Of a stretch of 7,094 nt of DNA, positions 1-6,365 are shown piece after piece. The DNA comes from an uncultured Oscillospiraceae bacterium. Its GTDB lineage: Bacteria; Bacillota; Clostridia; UBA1381. Position numbers and translations under genes: made by a program. The notes under the pieces are model-generated. The model ran no database searches. It was not told where the DNA came from and was given only the letters and a program-made list of their open reading frames with translations. The DNA is taken from positions 1 to 7,094 of the forward strand of contig CAMCPC010000063.1 in assembly GCA_945876665.1 (NCBI GenBank), in the 5' to 3' direction. Each line of letters opens with the position of its first letter. Position 1 is the stretch's first letter.

Positions 1-776
1 TCCGTAAGCTTAGGGTGAAGATTAGGGCCTACGGAAATAACCGTTCCTGTTCCTACCTCAAAGGCATTGTCGCTGTTATCGGGCGTAATGCCGTGGCACA
101 CGTCAATGGCAACAGCCATATCGGGATTGATGCCGTATGCGGTAGTCTTGCCGCCGCGGCAGCCGACCTCCTCCTGTACAGCCGCAACGGCGTACACATC
201 AATATTAAGGTCAAGCTCCTTTATATTCTTCATAACTTTCATTATTGCTGCCACGCTTGCGCGGTCATCAAGTGATTTACCGCTGAATTGCTTTTTGCCA
301 AGCTTTCCAACTGACTGCGCAAGTGTTATACTGTCGCCTACTGACACGATTTTTTTTACCTTATCCGCATCAAGTCCTGTGTCAACAGCCATATCCCTTA
401 TTTTTGTGGTTTTGCCACTCTCCTGCAAATGCGCAGGCTTTATGCCGATTACGCCCCACAAATCCTCTTTGCCGTGTACTGTAACCTCGGTTGACGGCAG
501 TGTTCTCTCGTCAACTCCGCCCACGTTTGCGAATGTCAGATACCCCTCGTCCGTTACGGACGTTACCATAAGACCTATTTCATCGCAGTGCGCCTCTATC
601 ATAAGCTTCGGCGCATTCGGTATTCCGCATCGTCTTACGGCAATTACACTTCCCAATGGGTCAATATTAACTTCATCGCAGTACGCGGAAAACATTTCGC
701 TTATTTTATCGGTAAGTCTGTATTCGTGTCCCGATATACCGCGCATATCACTTAATTTTCTTATTAATTTTCTCAT
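1..776 (-). CDS. M42-family metallo-aminopeptidase, C-terminus cut by window edge
   Basis: This is the N-terminal 258 codons of a cytosolic M42 (glutamyl aminopeptidase / 'endoglucanase M'-like) peptidase. The family uses two metal ions to trim N-terminal residues from peptides. The visible metal-site motifs come in the right order: AHCDEIG (H63, D65), SLDDR (bridging Asp at 170-171), QEEVG (catalytic and ligand Glu at 202-203) and AIDV (D225). The region after PAH at 114-116 also fits the family. Family members are about 330-360 residues, so roughly 80-100 residues, including the last His ligand, lie beyond base 1. The start at 776 gives an N-terminus (MRKLIRKLSDMRGISGHE) that aligns with family starts. 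It follows the murD TAG by one base and has only a weak upstream GAG, so translation probably depends on ribosomes finishing murD. The exact substrate cannot be read from sequence. Family assignment is firm. Confidence 0.93.
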   Translation of the reverse strand, partial: MRKLIRKLSDMRGISGHEYRLTDKISEMFSAYCDEVNIDPLGSVIAVRRCGIPNAPKLMIEAHCDEIGLMVTSVTDEGYLTFANVGGVDERTLPSTEVTVHGKEDLWGVIGIKPAHLQESGKTTKIRDMAVDTGLDADKVKKIVSVGDSITLAQSVGKLGKKQFSGKSLDDRASVAAIMKVMKNIKELDLNIDVYAVAAVQEEVGCRGGKTTAYGINPDMAVAIDVCHGITPDNSDNAFEVGTGTVISVGPNLHPKLT

Positions 777-777
777 A

Positions 778-2151
778 CTATTTCAGCTCATTTACTATTT
801 TCTTAAACAGGTTTCCGCGTTCCTCAAAGTTTCTGAACAAATCAAAGCTTGTGCTTGCAGGTGTAAGAATGACTACATCGCCCTCCTGCGCTCTGCTTCT
901 TGCCTGATTTACGGCATCCTCATAGGATGCGGCGCGTATTACCTCTATATTTTTTCCTTTGCCTGTTCTTTGTATTTCGGCGTTGAGTGACTCCTCTATT
1001 TTGTCCGAGGTTGCGCCGATAAGCACAAGCGTTTTGACGTACGCTGCAAGCGCGGGACCAAGCTCGTCATAAGGAATACCCTTATCCTTGCCGCCGCCTA
1101 TCATTATAACCTTTTCGGGGAATACGCGGAGTGTATTTATGGTTCTGTTCGGGCTTGAATCAATGGAGCTGTTATAATACCTTACTCCGTCAAGTATTCT
1201 GACAAGCTCTATGCGGTGCTCAACGCCCCCAAAGGTCTTTGCAATGTCAACTATAACATCATCGTCAACAAGTCCGCTTACAGCCGCTATAGCCGTCATA
1301 TAGTTCTCCACATTGTGCATACCCGGTATCTTTATATCGTTGATATTAAGCACTTCCACATTTCCGCGTTTTATTGTGTCGCCGTCAAGGTAAACGTCAG
1401 CGGTATCCTGTCTTGAGAAGTATCTTACAGCGCCCTTTGCCTCCTTGCCGATTTTAGCAGTCACCTCATTATCGGCATTGACAACAAGAATGTTGCCCTC
1501 ACGCTGATAAAGCATGATATTCTTCTTCGCGTCAATATATTCCTGATAGTCCTTGTGCATATCAAGATGATTAGGACTTATATTCGTTATAACCGCAATT
1601 TCGGGTGACTTTCTCATAGTATGAAGCTGGAATGAGGACAGCTCAAGAATTACCCAATCGTCCTCTTTCATTTTTTCTGTGTCTGTAAGCAGCGGATTTC
1701 CGATGTTTCCTCCAAGCCATGTGGTATATCCCGCCTTTGTCATCATCTTATGAATAAGCGTAGTGGTGGTGGTCTTTCCGTCGCTGCCCGTTACGGCAAT
1801 TATATGTGACGGACACACGTCAAAGAATACCTCCATTTCGCTTGTTACTATGCTGCCGTTTGCCTTTGCTTCAAGCAGCTGCGGCACATCAAAACGCATT
1901 CCGGGTGTTTTGAAAATTATATCACCTGAAAGGTTATCAAGATAGCCGTCACCAAGTCTGAACTGTATACCAAGCTTTTCAAGCTCTGTATAATTATCGC
2001 CCAAATCCTCCTTTGTGCGTCTGTCGCAGGCGGTAACGTCCGCGCCAAGCTCTGCAAGGTATTTTATAAGCGGCATATTGGAAATGCCTATACCGATAAC
2101 GGTAATCTTCTTACCTTTCACATTATTCTTAAACTCGTCAAGTCTTGTCAT
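778..2151 (-). CDS. murD: UDP-N-acetylmuramoyl-L-alanine--D-glutamate ligase (MurD)
   Basis: MurD adds D-glutamate to UDP-MurNAc-L-Ala in the cytosol, using ATP, in peptidoglycan precursor synthesis. The 457 residues match the usual length. The N-terminal Rossmann-like UDP-binding domain begins KKITVIGIGISN (14-25). The central ATPase domain has the P-loop TGSDGKTT (121-128), the ELSSFQ Glu at 170, NHLDMH (194-199), and AKK at 208-210, where the family's carbamylated Lys is expected (probably K209). The C-terminal domain starts near GGVEHRIELV (308-317) and carries GGGKDKG (352-358) and TPASTSFDLF (430-439). Two motifs are variant: the P-loop has SDGK rather than the common TNGK, and the usual DSKATN segment reads NSSIDSSPNRT (327-337), which I associate with clostridial MurD. 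The ATG at 2151 is preceded by AAGGGG (from 2161) with 9 bases of spacing. The gene sits after a terminator, so it may have its own promoter, although no convincing -35/-10 pair was found. It is translationally coupled to the downstream peptidase. Confidence 0.93.
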   Translation of the reverse strand: MTRLDEFKNNVKGKKITVIGIGISNMPLIKYLAELGADVTACDRRTKEDLGDNYTELEKLGIQFRLGDGYLDNLSGDIIFKTPGMRFDVPQLLEAKANGSIVTSEMEVFFDVCPSHIIAVTGSDGKTTTTTLIHKMMTKAGYTTWLGGNIGNPLLTDTEKMKEDDWVILELSSFQLHTMRKSPEIAVITNISPNHLDMHKDYQEYIDAKKNIMLYQREGNILVVNADNEVTAKIGKEAKGAVRYFSRQDTADVYLDGDTIKRGNVEVLNINDIKIPGMHNVENYMTAIAAVSGLVDDDVIVDIAKTFGGVEHRIELVRILDGVRYYNSSIDSSPNRTINTLRVFPEKVIMIGGGKDKGIPYDELGPALAAYVKTLVLIGATSDKIEESLNAEIQRTGKGKNIEVIRAASYEDAVNQARSRAQEGDVVILTPASTSFDLFRNFEERGNLFKKIVNELK

Positions 2152-2191
2152 TTTTCAATACCCCTTTTTATATTGATACCAATAAAATTTT

Positions 2192-2209
2192 GTTTCGCCG
2201 TAGCAAAAC
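2192..2209 (-). terminator. second hairpin with UACG tetraloop, tandem terminator or murD leader element
   Basis: On the minus strand GTTTTGC-TACG-GCGAAAC can fold into a 7-bp stem (one U-G pair) closed by C(UACG)G, an unusually stable UNCG-type tetraloop. It can extend past a G-A mismatch by three A-U pairs, and TTTTATT follows. It lies just after the main terminator and before murD. It may back up termination or sit in the murD 5' leader. The fold is read directly from sequence; its role is inferred. Confidence 0.4.
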
Positions 2210-2245
2210 CAAAAAAGGCAGGAAAATACCTGCCTTTGGTTTTTT
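2205..2245 (-). terminator. Rho-independent terminator after the ispH-S1 gene
   Basis: Starting about a dozen bases after the S1 stop codon, the minus strand reads AAAGGCAGG, loop TATTTT, CCTGCCTTT, then further T residues (TTTGGTTTT). This is a perfect 9-bp stem (2214-2237) with a U-rich tail, so it closes the operon. The outer arms AAAACC / GGTTTT could lengthen the stem around a TTT bulge. Read on the plus strand the same stem is followed by GGTTTTTT, so it could also stop antisense transcripts. Confidence 0.88.
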
Positions 2246-2249
2246 AAAA

Positions 2250-4307
2250 TTATTCTGCATCCTCTGCCGGAGCTTCCTCAACAGGAGCTTCCTCTTCTTC
2301 TGCAGGCTCAATCTCAATTGCTTCTTCAACTTCAACGTCCGGATCTGTTGAATATACAAGAGTTTCTGCCTTCTGAGGCTCAGCCGGAGCTTCTTCCTCT
2401 GCTTCCTCTTCCTTTTCCGGTACAGGAATAAGCGCACGGATTGAAAGGCTGATTTTCTTTTCATCCCAGTTAAGGTCTGTAACCTTAGCTTCAACTTCTT
2501 CTCCTATTGTAAGCACGTCCTCAGGCTTGCCTATTCTTCTGTCTGCAATCTGTGAAATATGGATAAGTCCGTCTACGTTAGGCATAATTTCAGCAAATGC
2601 GCCGAAAGGCATCATACGTACGATCTTACACTTAACAACGTCGCCCACATTAATCTTTGACTGCGCGATTGTCCAAGGATTGTCCTCAATCTTCTTGAAA
2701 CCAAGAGAAATCTTCTTTGTTTCTGCGTTGATGTCCTTGATATATACGTCAAGAACGTCGCCTTCCTTAACAACCTCTGACGGATGCTTAATCTTATTCC
2801 ATGAAAGCTCGCTTATATGAACAAGTCCGTCTACACCGCCGATGTCAACAAATGCACCGAATGATGTAAGTGACTTAACTGTTCCCTGATACTTCTTACC
2901 GACCTCAGCGTCAGCCCAGAACTTTTCTTCTCTTTCTTTTCTTTCAGCCTCAAGGATAACTCTTACTGAACCTATAACGCGTCTTCTTCTTTCGTCAATT
3001 TCAATAATCTTGTAATTAACTGTTGTTCCTACAAGGCTCTGAAGGTCCTGTACAAATCTTCCCGATGCCTGACGTGCAGGGATAAATACCTGTGAACCAT
3101 CTGTAAGAGCGATAACTCCGCCCTTAACGGCCTTGACAATCTTTCCTTCCAAAATTTCTTCTGATTCATAAGCCGCTTTGATTTTGTTCCAGCTTTCCAT
3201 AGCTACCAATTTCTTTCTTGATAGAACTACTTTTCCCTCACCATCATTTACGCCTACAACGTAAACCTTGATTGTATCGCCTTCTTTTACAACATCAGAC
3301 GGCTTAAGTGACGGGTCATCTGTCAGCTGGTCTGCCGCCAATTGTCCGTTATACTTAAAGCCACCTAAATCAACAATGACCTCGTTGTTACGAACCTCGA
3401 CAACCGTACCGTCGATAATGTCCCCGTTGTTTAGAGTCTTGCTTTCATACTGTGCAAACAGTTCTGCAAAGTTCTCCTCATTTTTTACATTTTCACTCAT
3501 AGCCTTTACTACCTCCTCGATAATACTGCCCGGCGTTGATGCCCCCGCAGTAATACCTATTTTATTATATGTTTTTTCTTGAGGTAAATCCTCAAATGTT
3601 TCGATGTGATAGGTAACAGGACAGTTCCTTTTCGATATTTCAAACAGCTTTCTTGTATTGGAGCTTTCCTTTCCTCCGATTACAATCATCATATCCGAAT
3701 TTCTCGAAATTTCGTCTGCCTCTTTTTGCCTATCCTTCGTCGCACTACATATTGTATCAAAAACCAGGGTACTTTTGCAAGTTTTTTTTATATTTTGTAC
3801 GATTTCACCAAAAAATTCTCTATTTATTGTGGTTTGTGCTACAATACAAAGGTCTTTTTCGGCTAAATTTTCGTCAATTTTATAATTTACGTCATTTATG
3901 ATGACTGCTTCCCCTCCGCACCAGCCGTTTATGCCGATGACTTCGGGGTGATTTTTATCGCCCACAATGACTATCTGATAACCCTTATCATGGTGTTCCG
4001 ATACAATTCTGTGTATCTTGGACACGAACGGACATGTAAGGTCAATCACCTCTCTGCCCTCAAGCTCGTCATATATATTTTTTCCGACACCGTGCGCCCT
4101 TATAACAACAGTATAGTCCTTGGGTATTTCCGATACACTGTCATAAGAAATTACGCCCTTGCCTTCAAGATCATCTATAACCTGCGGATTATGAATAAGA
4201 TGTCCGAGCGTCGCAATTTTCTTTTCGCTGTCTATTTCCTTATAAACGCCGTCTACGGCACGCTTTACACCGTAACAGAAGCCGGCGGTTTTTGCTACCT
4301 TTATCAT
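2250..4307 (-). CDS. ispH-rpsA: IspH (HMBPP reductase) fused to 30S ribosomal protein S1
   Basis: This is a 685-residue two-function protein of the clostridial type. Residues 1 to about 268 are IspH (LytB), an iron-sulfur enzyme that reduces HMBPP to IPP and DMAPP in the last step of the MEP isoprenoid pathway. The three cluster cysteines are C11 (GFCYGV), C92 (LTCPFV) and C187 (DTICSAT). Substrate residues are visible at H39, H72, H120, E122, T159/T160, S215-S216-N217 and S257. Residues from about 295 hold four S1 RNA-binding domains (about 295-365, 385-450, 470-538, 554-625). The last two have typical SFGAF/PFGAF and GLVHIS/GLIHIS motifs. Residues 631-685 are a Glu/Ala/Pro-rich acidic tail. 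Four S1 domains is usual for Bacillota, against six in E. coli. GGAGGG lies 4 bases before the ATG at 4307, 12 bases after the plsC stop. Codon use changes between the two halves, and an internal ribosome-binding site lies at the junction. Confidence 0.96.
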   Translation of the reverse strand: MIKVAKTAGFCYGVKRAVDGVYKEIDSEKKIATLGHLIHNPQVIDDLEGKGVISYDSVSEIPKDYTVVIRAHGVGKNIYDELEGREVIDLTCPFVSKIHRIVSEHHDKGYQIVIVGDKNHPEVIGINGWCGGEAVIINDVNYKIDENLAEKDLCIVAQTTINREFFGEIVQNIKKTCKSTLVFDTICSATKDRQKEADEISRNSDMMIVIGGKESSNTRKLFEISKRNCPVTYHIETFEDLPQEKTYNKIGITAGASTPGSIIEEVVKAMSENVKNEENFAELFAQYESKTLNNGDIIDGTVVEVRNNEVIVDLGGFKYNGQLAADQLTDDPSLKPSDVVKEGDTIKVYVVGVNDGEGKVVLSRKKLVAMESWNKIKAAYESEEILEGKIVKAVKGGVIALTDGSQVFIPARQASGRFVQDLQSLVGTTVNYKIIEIDERRRRVIGSVRVILEAERKEREEKFWADAEVGKKYQGTVKSLTSFGAFVDIGGVDGLVHISELSWNKIKHPSEVVKEGDVLDVYIKDINAETKKISLGFKKIEDNPWTIAQSKINVGDVVKCKIVRMMPFGAFAEIMPNVDGLIHISQIADRRIGKPEDVLTIGEEVEAKVTDLNWDEKKISLSIRALIPVPEKEEEAEEEAPAEPQKAETLVYSTDPDVEVEEAIEIEPAEEEEAPVEEAPAEDAE
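2269..2294. repeat. short in-gene direct repeat encoding the acidic tail
   Basis: GGAGCTTCCTC (plus strand) occurs at 2269-2279 and 2284-2294, exactly 15 bases apart. It encodes repeated Glu-Glu-Ala-Pro units at the C-terminus of the S1 part. A related copy starts at 2386. The in-frame period suggests that the tail length can change by slippage without breaking the gene. Confidence 0.5.
3498..3517 (-). promoter_or_regulatory. internal ribosome-binding site and ATG at the IspH/S1 junction
   Basis: The complete Shine-Dalgarno sequence AGGAGGT (3517-3511) lies 10 bases before an in-frame ATG at 3500-3498, codon 270 of the fusion. Starting there would give a 416-residue protein beginning MSENVKNEENF, with four S1 domains and the acidic tail. 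That is about the size of stand-alone Bacillota S1. The sequence also encodes a conserved IspH segment (IIEEVV), so part of the match could be coding constraint. The spacing is slightly long. Translation from it is inferred, not shown. Confidence 0.45.
3751..3780 (-). promoter_or_regulatory. candidate SigA promoter inside ispH, ahead of the S1 part
   Basis: The minus strand has TTGCAA (3780-3775), an 18-base spacer, then TACAAT (3756-3751) preceded by TGA, which makes an extended -10. Transcription would start near 3744, about 245 bases before the internal S1 start. The -10 matches consensus at 5 of 6 positions and the -35 at 4 of 6. It overlaps codons for the conserved DTIC motif, so chance is a real possibility in this AT-rich stretch. 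Confidence 0.25.
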
Positions 4308-4319
4308 TTTTCCCTCCGT

Positions 4320-4895
4320 TTATGAAAGCGCTCTTATCTCATCAAGCACATTATCGGCAAGCTGTTGGATTTTTTCCTGTTCCGGTTTCTGCCCGTAATA
4401 TTCCTCAAGAGAAATCGGTTTTCCGTATGTAACAGTTATTTTGTGCATCCACTTATATTCGCCTGATATACATACAGGAACAACAGGAACCTGCGCGCGC
4501 TGCGCAATCAGGGCAACTCCCGGCTTAGCTTTTACCTTTCTGCCGTCTTTTATACGGTGTCCTTCGGGGAACATCAGCATTGCCTTTCCCTCGCCGAGGA
4601 TTTTAAGCGACGCTTTTATCGCACCTATATCTCCCTTGCCCCTGCGTACGGGAAACGCTCCCAGCGCCTTTATAAGTGCGCCGAACACAGGATTTTTGAA
4701 AAGCTCCTCCTTAGCCATAAAACACAGCGGACGCTTACAGCTAAGTCCTGCAACAACAGGGTCAAAGTTGCTTTTGTGGTTAAACGCGACAATAACTCCG
4801 CCCTCCTTCGGAACATTTTCACGTCCGACGAATTTAAGCCTGAATACAAACAGCATTACAAACCGCACTATAACACGGCAAACTTTATAAAACAT
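4320..4895 (-). CDS. plsC: 1-acyl-sn-glycerol-3-phosphate acyltransferase (PlsC family)
   Basis: This enzyme transfers an acyl chain to lysophosphatidic acid to make phosphatidic acid at the inner face of the membrane. Its 191 residues are typical of short bacterial members. A hydrophobic N-terminal segment (about 7-19) suggests membrane association. The acyltransferase motifs are in order: NHKSNFD (H40-X4-D45, the catalytic pair), FPVRRG (81-86), FPEGHR (109-114, glycerol-phosphate binding) and VPVVPV (136-141). Motif III has His where most members have Thr (EGTR). The start codon overlaps the end of cmk by 11 bases. AGGAG at 4910-4906, inside cmk, is 10 bases upstream of the ATG. The order cmk-plsC-ispH/S1 is familiar from clostridial genomes. 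Acyl donor (acyl-ACP, acyl-CoA) and exact acceptor cannot be told from sequence. Confidence 0.92.
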   Translation of the reverse strand: MFYKVCRVIVRFVMLFVFRLKFVGRENVPKEGGVIVAFNHKSNFDPVVAGLSCKRPLCFMAKEELFKNPVFGALIKALGAFPVRRGKGDIGAIKASLKILGEGKAMLMFPEGHRIKDGRKVKAKPGVALIAQRAQVPVVPVCISGEYKWMHKITVTYGKPISLEEYYGQKPEQEKIQQLADNVLDEIRALS

Positions 4896-5556
4896 TCTTA
4901 ATAAGCTCCTTTATCTTTTCTACAGACTGCTCAAATGTAAGGTCGGTAGTGTCCACCAATACGGCGTCCTCAGCCTTTCTGAGCGGGCATACGGCTCTTT
5001 CAGAGTCGTTTTTATCGCGGTACTCCATATCAGCCTTTATCTTCTCAAAATCACATTCCATGCCCTTTTCACAAAGCTGGTCATAACGTCTTTTTGCTCT
5101 TGCCTCGGCTGAAGCCGTAAGGAACACCTTAACCTGTGCATCAGGAAGCACGTGCGAGCATATATCGCGACCGTCCATTACCACGTTATCCTTTTCCGCC
5201 ATATTGCGCTGAAGCTCAACAAGCTTTTCTCTTACCTCCGGAATAACCGCAACATCAGACGCACCGACTGATACATCCTCCTTGCGTATACGCTCCGAAA
5301 CGTCACGTCCCGCAAGGAATACATGCTGTCCCTCATCAGTATACCTTATATCTATTTTCACCTCGTCAAGGCGGTTTATAAGCTTTTCACGCTCATTCTT
5401 TATATCTATGCCGTTCTCTATGGCAAAAAGTGCCGCCGCGCGGTACATTGCTCCGGTGTCTATATATGTATAGCCAAGGCTCTTTGCAACCGCCTTTGAA
5501 ACAGAGCTTTTACCCGCTCCCGCGGGACCGTCTATCGCAACCGAAATATAATTCAT
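4885..5556 (-). CDS. cmk: (d)CMP kinase (cytidylate kinase)
   Basis: Cmk phosphorylates CMP and dCMP with ATP to give CDP and dCDP, feeding RNA, DNA and phospholipid (CDP-diacylglycerol) synthesis in the cytosol. The 223 residues are normal for the family. Walker A is GPAGAGKSS (10-18). The CMP-binding DTGAMYR follows at 33-39 (T34 and R39 correspond to the E. coli Ser36 and Arg41 contacts), then PEVRE with R109, DGRD at 128-131, and the lid RRYDQL (156-161) and R187 near the C-terminal PLRKAEDA. After DGRD the sequence is ICSHVLPDA, where GTVVLPDA or similar is more common. This is a small change outside the charged contacts. AGGAGG (5573-5568) lies 11 bases before the ATG and spans the aroH stop region; the gap to aroH is only 3 bases. 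The gene overlaps plsC by 11 bases, consistent with one operon linking nucleotide and lipid supply. Confidence 0.96.
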   Translation of the reverse strand: MNYISVAIDGPAGAGKSSVSKAVAKSLGYTYIDTGAMYRAAALFAIENGIDIKNEREKLINRLDEVKIDIRYTDEGQHVFLAGRDVSERIRKEDVSVGASDVAVIPEVREKLVELQRNMAEKDNVVMDGRDICSHVLPDAQVKVFLTASAEARAKRRYDQLCEKGMECDFEKIKADMEYRDKNDSERAVCPLRKAEDAVLVDTTDLTFEQSVEKIKELIKNVL

Positions 5557-5559
5557 AGC

Positions 5560-5931
5560 TTATTTATCCTCCTGTACCAGATCAGGTCTTAATACCTTTG
5601 CACCGCGCAAGTACACATGGTTAATTTCCTCTTTTGTTTTGTCGGTGTTTATATGTATCATGATGCGTATACATTTTTCCAGACTGCCGTCTATCGCAGG
5701 CGCAGCCATGTCAAGAAGCGGAACAAACGTAAGTCCCATCTCCCTTGCCGCCGCCGCCGGAAATACCGCCGTCAAATCCGATGTTACGGTAAATATTATA
5801 GATATTGCGTCCGCGCGCTTCAAATCGTTTTTCTCCTCAATCACGCCCAGAAGCTCCAGTGTTGCATCTATTATTGCCTCTCTTGTGTTTTCCTCTGCGG
5901 TCGTCGCGCCGCGTATTGCTCTTACTGCCAT
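5560..5931 (-). CDS. aroH: AroH-class chorismate mutase
   Basis: This enzyme converts chorismate to prephenate at the branch to phenylalanine and tyrosine. The AroH class is a trimeric alpha/beta barrel, distinct from the helical AroQ class. The 123 residues match the family (about 120-127). Active-site residues shared with the B. subtilis enzyme are R7 (RAIRGATT), F57 (DLTAVFP), R63, R89 (KCIRI, = Arg90), Y107 (HVYL, = Tyr108) and R115 (LRPDL, = Arg116). The exception is the loop VPLLDMAAPAIDGSL. Aligned without gaps, D74 takes the place of Cys75 and A77 the place of Glu78, the residue that contacts the substrate hydroxyl in the B. subtilis enzyme. The rest of the fold looks intact, so it is probably active with the acid supplied from another position. 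AAAGGAA lies about 10 bases before the ATG. No other aromatic-pathway gene is visible nearby; placement between hutP-like and cmk suggests co-transcription with growth genes. Confidence 0.93.
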   Translation of the reverse strand: MAVRAIRGATTAEENTREAIIDATLELLGVIEEKNDLKRADAISIIFTVTSDLTAVFPAAAAREMGLTFVPLLDMAAPAIDGSLEKCIRIMIHINTDKTKEEINHVYLRGAKVLRPDLVQEDK

Positions 5932-5954
5932 ATTATCATTTTCCTTTCGTAAAT

Positions 5955-6365
5955 TTATACTGCTCTGTGTCCCATACCTATCGCTATATCGTTAAGATTA
6001 AGCAAACCTATCGCGAAGAATACGCACACGCTTATATGCGAGCCATGTCTTGCAATGCCTATCTTGCCGCCCATGTTAAGTCCAAGGCACTTATCCATAA
6101 TCTGCTGCAGCGCCTCATGCGCCGCTCCGGCAACCGCGCCCTCCTCGGCATGGGTTGAGCCAATTACGTTTTCACGCTTTGCGGCAACTACCGCTCTTTC
6201 AAGAATTTTCGGCACAGCACTGCCGAAATCACTGCCGAAATCTATAGCCACAGAGCGTATTCCGCTCTCAGCATTTTTGTTCTTTAAGAGAGTTTCCTCC
6301 TCTCTTGAATCTGTAAGCGCAATTTGAATTGCCGCCTTGCATACCTCTTTGCTTCCAACTTCCAT
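5955..6365 (-). CDS. HutP-family protein
   Basis: This resembles the short HutP-family proteins of Clostridia. In B. subtilis HutP is a hexameric RNA-binding antiterminator of the histidine-use operon that needs L-histidine and Mg2+. Family-like stretches are AIDFGSDFGSAVPKILERAVVAAKRE, HAEEGAVAGAAHEAL, GGKIGIARHGSHISV and the C-terminal GHRAV. From memory of B. subtilis HutP, the two metal-binding histidines near its HALYHATMEAL segment align with Gly here, although other His residues are present (in THAEEG, ARHGSH and GHR), so ligand and function may differ. No hut genes are nearby. Two in-frame ATGs exist. The first (6371) overlaps the preceding gene's TGA as ATGA but is only 1 base from GGAGG. 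The second (6365) is 7 bases away, and its start MEVGSKEVCKAAIQ fits the family, so I chose it (136 residues). It lies 23 bases before aroH. Family call is fairly sure; the role is unknown. Confidence 0.82.
   Translation of the reverse strand: MEVGSKEVCKAAIQIALTDSREEETLLKNKNAESGIRSVAIDFGSDFGSAVPKILERAVVAAKRENVIGSTHAEEGAVAGAAHEALQQIMDKCLGLNMGGKIGIARHGSHISVCVFFAIGLLNLNDIAIGMGHRAV

Noticed and set aside
67..990. A 307-codon open frame on the plus strand
   Set aside because: It lies antisense to the M42 peptidase and the end of murD, both with clear family motifs. Its translation is Ser/Leu/Ile-rich without a recognisable domain, as expected for a mirror frame.
2152..2191. A SigA promoter for murD
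   Set aside because: AATATAAAA could serve as a -10, but the -35 at proper spacing (AAACAA) matches poorly, so I do not list it as a feature.
2168..2494. A Lys/Arg/Leu-rich minus-strand frame of 108 codons
   Set aside because: It is the shifted reading of the Glu-rich S1 tail (GAA/GAG runs read as AAG/AGA), and it crosses the terminator.
3782..3789. Run of eight A on the coding strand within ispH as a slippage or frameshift site
   Set aside because: The frame is intact on both sides with IspH motifs, and a short A run encoding Lys-Lys is common in AT-rich codon use. No shifted product of interest follows.
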